Assembly: GCA_045118955.1 (NCBI GenBank)
Contig: JBGVKB010000037.1
Span: forward strand, 1 to 18,617
DNA length: 18,617 nucleotides
Reading direction: 5' to 3'
Origin: SFJ001 sp045118955
Lineage (GTDB): Bacteria; Bacillota; Clostridia; Oscillospirales; Ruminococcaceae
Positions 15,381-18,617 of the stretch are shown piece by piece (within the stretch, counting starts at the first letter, position 1; the number at the start of each line of letters is the position of its first letter). The notes under the pieces were generated by a model, which saw nothing but the letters and a program-made list of their open reading frames with translations, was not told the DNA's origin and ran no database searches. A program made the translations under genes and the position numbers.

Positions 15381-16004
15381 ATGCCAAAACCCCTGAAAAA
15401 AGCATTCGACGCGTTCAGCACCCTTGTGGTGGTGATCGTGGTGATTTTGACCGTGCTGCTGGTGGGCGTTCGGCTGGTGGGTCTGCAGGTGTTCACCGTG
15501 CTGTCCGGCTCCATGGAGCCGGCCTACCACACCGGCGCGCTGATCTATGTGAAAGAGGCCGACCCCCACACGCTGGGCGAGGGGGATGTGATCACCTACA
15601 TGATCAGCGAGGACACGGTGGTCACCCACCGCATCGCGGGCGTGGTGCCGGACGAAACGAACCCCGACATCTGGCGGTTCCGCACCAAGGGCGATGCCAA
15701 TGCGCAGGAGGACGCCATCATGGTGCATGAGAAAAACATTCTCGGCACCCCGGTGTTCAGCATCCCGTATCTGGGCTACTTCGCCAACTACATACAGAAC
15801 CCTCCGGGCACCTACATCTCCATTGCGGTGGCGGCGCTGGTGCTGATGGTCATGTTCATCCCCGACCTGCTGGAGGAGGACGAGCCGAAGGAGCACGAGC
15901 CTGCCCCCAAAAAGCATCTGTTCAAAAAGGCGGACGCCGCGCCGCCTGAGGAGAGCGCTGTCCCTGCCGGGGCGGCGCAGTCGGACCGACCGTCCGACCC
16001 TTGA
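15381..16004 (+). CDS. sipW: SipW-type (archaeal/ER-type) signal peptidase I
   Basis: SipW cleaves the signal peptides of a restricted set of exported proteins, in Bacillus TasA and TapA, and works at the membrane outer face. The 207-residue protein has an N-terminal membrane helix (about 14-34), the catalytic Ser44 in LSGSMEP, and His83 in VTHRI in place of the general-base Lys of ordinary bacterial signal peptidases, which defines the Ser-His (ER/SipW) class. It also has Asp105 in TKGDAN and a second membrane helix at about 145-162. The last 45 residues are a charged, Pro/Ala-rich tail (EEDEPKEHEPAPKK), longer than the core enzyme needs. GAGGA precedes the ATG. It heads an operon of three genes for proteins with matching signal peptides, the obvious substrates. 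Confidence 0.94.
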   Translation: MPKPLKKAFDAFSTLVVVIVVILTVLLVGVRLVGLQVFTVLSGSMEPAYHTGALIYVKEADPHTLGEGDVITYMISEDTVVTHRIAGVVPDETNPDIWRFRTKGDANAQEDAIMVHEKNILGTPVFSIPYLGYFANYIQNPPGTYISIAVAALVLMVMFIPDLLEEDEPKEHEPAPKKHLFKKADAAPPEESAVPAGAAQSDRPSDP

Positions 16005-16031
16005 CTGTGTATCTGACAGTGCCTTGCACTG
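15980..16031 (+). other. Two small perfect inverted repeats at the sipW end and in the sipW / first-substrate spacer
   Basis: GTCGGAC (15980-15986) pairs with GTCCGAC (15992-15998) over the last sipW codons. CAGTGC (16017-16022) pairs with GCACTG (16026-16031) in the 69-base spacer. Neither is followed by a T run, so they are not standard terminators. They could be partial attenuators, RNA-processing or stability hairpins, or a protein-binding site. Confidence 0.5.
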
Positions 16032-16073
16032 AGGATAAAAATACCCAAAAAATATGAGAGGAAGAAGATCAAG

Positions 16074-16961
16074 ATGAAAAAGAAGATCCTTTCCATCGGT
16101 CTGGCGGTTGCCCTGTGTGTCATGGCGGCAGTCGGCGGCACGCTGGCTTACTTCTTTGACACTGCCGAGGCGACCAACACCTTCACCGTCGGCAATGTCG
16201 CGATCGACCTGATCGAGAAGGGCGAGGACGCTGACGGCGACGGTTACACCGACACCGACACCAACGGCGACGGCGTGATCGACGAGAGCGAGGCCGTCAC
16301 CGACCCCTTCGAGCAGGATCAGACCCTGTTCCCCGGCAGCGCCACCGTGAACAACGTGGCCAAGCGCGCCTGGGTCACCAACACCGGCAAGAACGACGCT
16401 TGGGTGTGGGGTGAGGTCTGGGTGCCCGCCGCGCTGGAGAGCCAGAGCACCCCCAAGAACGCCTCCGAGAACAGCCTGCACTTCAACTACTATGGCCAGT
16501 TCGACAGCGTGTTCTACGACAGCACCTGGGCCGCTACCTTTGCGCAGACCCCCATCACCGACGGCATTCTGGATGCTAACAAGACCCCCACCGTGCCCGG
16601 CATGATGGAGGTCGCCCCCGAGGCCCTGTGGACTCTGGCGGTCGATGACGCCGGCGAGGCGGCCATCGAGCAGAAGGAGCAGAACGGCGTGACCTACAAC
16701 GTCTACACCTTCAAGATGGAGAACAAGCTGCCTGCCGGCAAGACCTCTCTGCCCTTCCTGCGTCAGGTCTACATGGACGCCAACGTCACCCAGTGCACCG
16801 ATGCGGCCCACACCGATTGTCTGGTCCTGAAGGACGGCACCACCCACTACAGCGGCACCTGGGAGCTGCTGGTCAAGGCTTACGCCATGCAGACCGAGGG
16901 CTTTGACACCGTGGACGCCGCCATTGAGGGCTACCGCGCGGCCAACACCGTCGCGCCCTAA
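16074..16961 (+). CDS. SipW-type secreted protein 1, TasA/CalY (camelysin)-like, with EF-hand-type calcium loop
   Basis: This protein is probably exported and processed by the SipW encoded upstream; TasA relatives assemble into extracellular fibres. The 295-residue protein has a SipW-class signal: basic start MKKK, hydrophobic core to about residue 20, then GGTLAYFFDTAEATNTFTVG, with cleavage likely after GTLA. Residues 52-73 are Asp/Gly-rich. DTNGDGVIDESE (62-73) fits a canonical EF-hand calcium loop (acidic or polar at 1, 3, 5 and 9, Gly 6, Ile 8, Glu 12). DADGDGYTDTDT just before it is a partial second loop. The C-terminus WELLVKAYAMQTEGF recurs in the two downstream proteins. AGAGGAAG precedes the ATG. 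Fibre formation is inferred from family only. Confidence 0.88.
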   Translation: MKKKILSIGLAVALCVMAAVGGTLAYFFDTAEATNTFTVGNVAIDLIEKGEDADGDGYTDTDTNGDGVIDESEAVTDPFEQDQTLFPGSATVNNVAKRAWVTNTGKNDAWVWGEVWVPAALESQSTPKNASENSLHFNYYGQFDSVFYDSTWAATFAQTPITDGILDANKTPTVPGMMEVAPEALWTLAVDDAGEAAIEQKEQNGVTYNVYTFKMENKLPAGKTSLPFLRQVYMDANVTQCTDAAHTDCLVLKDGTTHYSGTWELLVKAYAMQTEGFDTVDAAIEGYRAANTVAP

Positions 16962-16977
16962 CGATGGACTGCACGGA

Positions 16978-17024
16978 AAACACACCGGAACCGGTGTGTT
17001 TCATGTCCCGCGGGGCGGGACATG
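16978..17024 (+). other. Two adjacent perfect hairpins between secreted-protein genes 1 and 2
   Basis: AAACACACCGG (16978-16988) pairs with CCGGTGTGTTT (16991-17001). Starting at the very next base, CATGTCCCGC (17002-17011) pairs with GCGGGACATG (17015-17024). The stems are 11 and 10 bp without mismatch. Neither has a proper U tract: the first is followed by CATG, the second by ACCTCC. They probably act as partial terminators or 3'-end stability elements setting gene 1 expression above genes 2 and 3. Confidence 0.75.
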
Positions 17025-17066
17025 ACCTCCGCTGATGCTTTGATTCTGTTTTAAGGTGGTTGTACG

Positions 17067-17699
17067 TTGAACAAAAAAAGGAAAGCACTGATCCTGTCGA
17101 TCTGCGCGCTGCTGCTCAGCGTCACTGTGGTGACCGGCACGCTGGCGATGGCTTTCGACTGGGATGAAAAAGTGAATACTTTCACCGTCGGTCAGGTTCT
17201 CATCGAGCTGGATGAAACGCTGGTGGACGAGAACGGCAACCCGGTGAACGAAAACGGCGACCCGCTGCCCTCTGGCGCGGAGCTCGTCAAGACCGACGCG
17301 GGCAACGTCTACAAGCTGACTGCCGGCGCCCGGCTGCTGAAGGACCCCACCGTGACGGTGAAAGCGGGCAGCGATGCCTGCTGGCTGTTCGTGCGGGTGG
17401 AGGCCTCCGCTGAGGCCGACCGGTTCATCACCTGGTCGATGGCCGATGGCTGGATGCCGCTGGATGCGCAGGCGCACCCGGGCGTGTACTGCCGTGAGGT
17501 GGACGCGACCGATCTGAACCTGTGCTTTGCGGTGCTGGCCGACAACGCCGTCACCGTGAAAGCTCTGAATGCGCAGGAGCTGGCAGCCCTGACCCGCGAG
17601 ACCCTGCCCACGCTGAACATCACGGCCTACGCCGTGCAGAAGAGCGGCGTGGAGACCCGTGCCGAGGCATGGGAGCTGGTGCGCACTGCCGCCGGCTGA
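17067..17699 (+). CDS. SipW-type secreted protein 2, divergent TasA/CalY-like
   Basis: The 210-residue protein starts at TTG 17067, seven bases after AAGGTGG; no ATG in frame is better placed. Its signal region, MNKKRK then a hydrophobic core and TGTLAMAFDWDEKVNTFTVG, keeps the SipW-type layout but replaces the usual aromatic-rich YFxDT with MAFDWDE. The next part has DENGNPVNENGDPLPSGAE, a short Asn/Asp/Gly-rich repeat (ENGNPVN and ENGDPLP) that could be a linker or weak metal site. The end, LNITAYAVQKSGVETRAEAW, aligns with the C-terminal motif of the flanking proteins. It is the shortest of the three paralogues, so it may be a minor or capping/anchoring subunit, but this is speculation. 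The rare TTG start and the hairpins upstream suggest low translation. Confidence 0.83.
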   Translation: MNKKRKALILSICALLLSVTVVTGTLAMAFDWDEKVNTFTVGQVLIELDETLVDENGNPVNENGDPLPSGAELVKTDAGNVYKLTAGARLLKDPTVTVKAGSDACWLFVRVEASAEADRFITWSMADGWMPLDAQAHPGVYCREVDATDLNLCFAVLADNAVTVKALNAQELAALTRETLPTLNITAYAVQKSGVETRAEAWELVRTAAG

Positions 17700-17782
17700 C
17701 CTTCTGTTTGATGTAACCGGCCGCCCACAGTGACGACCGGATGCATAATACCCCAAAACACAAGAGAAAGGACGATACCTCA
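17700..17782 (+). other. Spacer between secreted-protein genes 2 and 3
   Basis: The 83-base spacer holds an imperfect CCGG...CCGG inverted repeat (17717-17740) and a GCATAAT-like -10 without a matching -35. I see no clear terminator or promoter, so read-through from upstream is the simplest expectation. Confidence 0.35.
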
Positions 17783-18617
17783 ATGAAAAAGAAGTTTGTT
17801 GCGGTCGCTATGGTGCTGGTTCTGGCACTGACCGCGGTGATCGGCGGCTCCTTCGCCTACTTCACCGACACCGAGGCCGCCACCAACGTTATGGTGATGG
17901 GAAACATCGACATCAGCCAGCTCGAGTATGAGCGCGTGGTCGATGCCAACGGCAACTGGATCCCCACCAACACCACCGACAAGTACGGCTACACCCCCGA
18001 CGAGCTGCAGGAGTTCGTGCAGGAGAAGCCCCTGTACCCCGCTGTCTTCGCGGACGGCACCATCAAGTGGGACGACCGCACCAGCGGCCACCAGCAGTCC
18101 TGGGGTCAGTTGGATGCCCCCGGCTCCAACCAGCTCTTTGACGACAGCGTGAAGAACGCCATCGACAAGTTCGTCTTCGTGAAGAACGAGAGCGGCCACA
18201 GCGATGCCTATGTCCGCACCATCTTTGCCTTCGAGCAGGGCGACCTGACCGCGGCGGAGTTCGATGAGATCATCGGCACCAGCGCCGATGCGAATCACTG
18301 GGATTGGGAGACCATCGCCACCGACGTGGAGATCGACGGCCAGAAGTACGTGATCGCCACCGCCACCTACATGGGCCCCACGTCTGACCCCACCGGCATT
18401 CTGCCCGCTGACAGCGTGTCCTACCCCAGCCTGCTGCAGGTCTACATGGTGCCCGAGACCACTCAGGAGCAGGTCACTTCCTTCGGTGGTACTTACGAAA
18501 TCCTGGTTCTGTCCCAGGCCGTCCAGACTGAGGGCTTCGCGGACGCTGAGACCGCTCTGAACACCGCCTTCGGCAAGCCCGGCGACACCGCCGCGAACGG
18601 CCTGATGAACGCTCAGG
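17783..18617 (+). CDS. SipW-type secreted protein 3, TasA/CalY-like (3' truncated by window edge)
   Basis: The frame is open from ATG 17783 to the window end (278 codons visible), with AAAGGA upstream. The signal region is MKKKFVAVAMVLVLALTAVI then GGSFAYFTDTEAATNVMVMG, a SipW-type signal with cleavage likely after GSFA. The mature part is acidic and soluble-looking with no membrane segment. The segment GTYEILVLSQAVQTEGFADAETAL matches the C-terminal motif of protein 1 (LLVKAYAMQTEGFDTVDAAI), and YPSLLQVYMVPETT parallels LPFLRQVYMDANVT, so the two are true paralogues. No EF-hand loop is seen. The gene probably ends shortly beyond the window, judging from how close protein 1's homologous motif is to its C-terminus. 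Confidence 0.87.
   Translation, partial: MKKKFVAVAMVLVLALTAVIGGSFAYFTDTEAATNVMVMGNIDISQLEYERVVDANGNWIPTNTTDKYGYTPDELQEFVQEKPLYPAVFADGTIKWDDRTSGHQQSWGQLDAPGSNQLFDDSVKNAIDKFVFVKNESGHSDAYVRTIFAFEQGDLTAAEFDEIIGTSADANHWDWETIATDVEIDGQKYVIATATYMGPTSDPTGILPADSVSYPSLLQVYMVPETTQEQVTSFGGTYEILVLSQAVQTEGFADAETALNTAFGKPGDTAANGLMNAQ

Noticed and set aside
15336..15395. Leader ORF overlapping the sipW start (ATG just after GGAGG)
   Set aside because: The GGAGG is only two bases from this ATG, too close for initiation, and the short peptide has no supporting features.

Overview
The window is strongly G+C-rich and densely coded. Gene content points to an anaerobic, low-redox Firmicute of the Oscillospiraceae/Ruminococcaceae type (relatives of Faecalibacterium, Gemmiger and Subdoligranulum). 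Indicators are a type III glutamine synthetase, a desulfoferrodoxin-type superoxide reductase, an archaeal/ER-type SipW signal peptidase with SipW-type exported proteins, and a SleC-like cortex-lytic protein. The assignment is inferred from families, not from a marker gene. No rRNA, tRNA, CRISPR array or insertion sequence was seen.

Layout. 2-1561 (+): the 3' two thirds of tex, with an unusual second S1 domain. 1639-2511 (-): nnrD, convergent with tex across a shared hairpin. 2680-4663 (+): a sirtuin deacetylase and an RlmI-family rRNA methyltransferase, probably one operon, divergent from nnrD. 4664-6976 (+): glnN behind a leader holding a promoter, an intrinsic terminator and a ten-codon upstream ORF. 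7090-7482 (-): desulfoferrodoxin. 7755-10364 (+): a large membrane-anchored acidic surface protein of unknown function. 10448-11611 (-): a PLP aminotransferase. 11803-15109 (-): a two-gene peptidoglycan-lysis operon, made of a SleC-like protein with six peptidoglycan-binding repeats and a small M15-type metallopeptidase with one such repeat. 15381-end (+): sipW followed by three SipW-type (TasA/CalY-like) secreted proteins, the last cut by the window edge.

The first 11.6 kb is mostly housekeeping: NAD(P)H repair, NAD-dependent deacetylation, rRNA methylation, ammonium assimilation and oxidative-stress defence. Every transcription unit is flanked by readable sigma-A-like promoters and/or strong hairpin terminators. 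The last 7 kb is the accessory, envelope-facing part. There the lysis operon and the sipW-TasA-like operon diverge from one 271-base AT-rich region. The likely function of the sipW operon is to export and process three paralogous fibre/matrix-type proteins. The first carries a canonical EF-hand-type calcium loop, no TapA-like anchor is present in the window, and the gene spacers contain perfect hairpins that may set relative expression. The two most interesting regulatory and structural regions are the glnN leader and the sipW/three-TasA-like operon with its divergent cortex-lysis neighbour.
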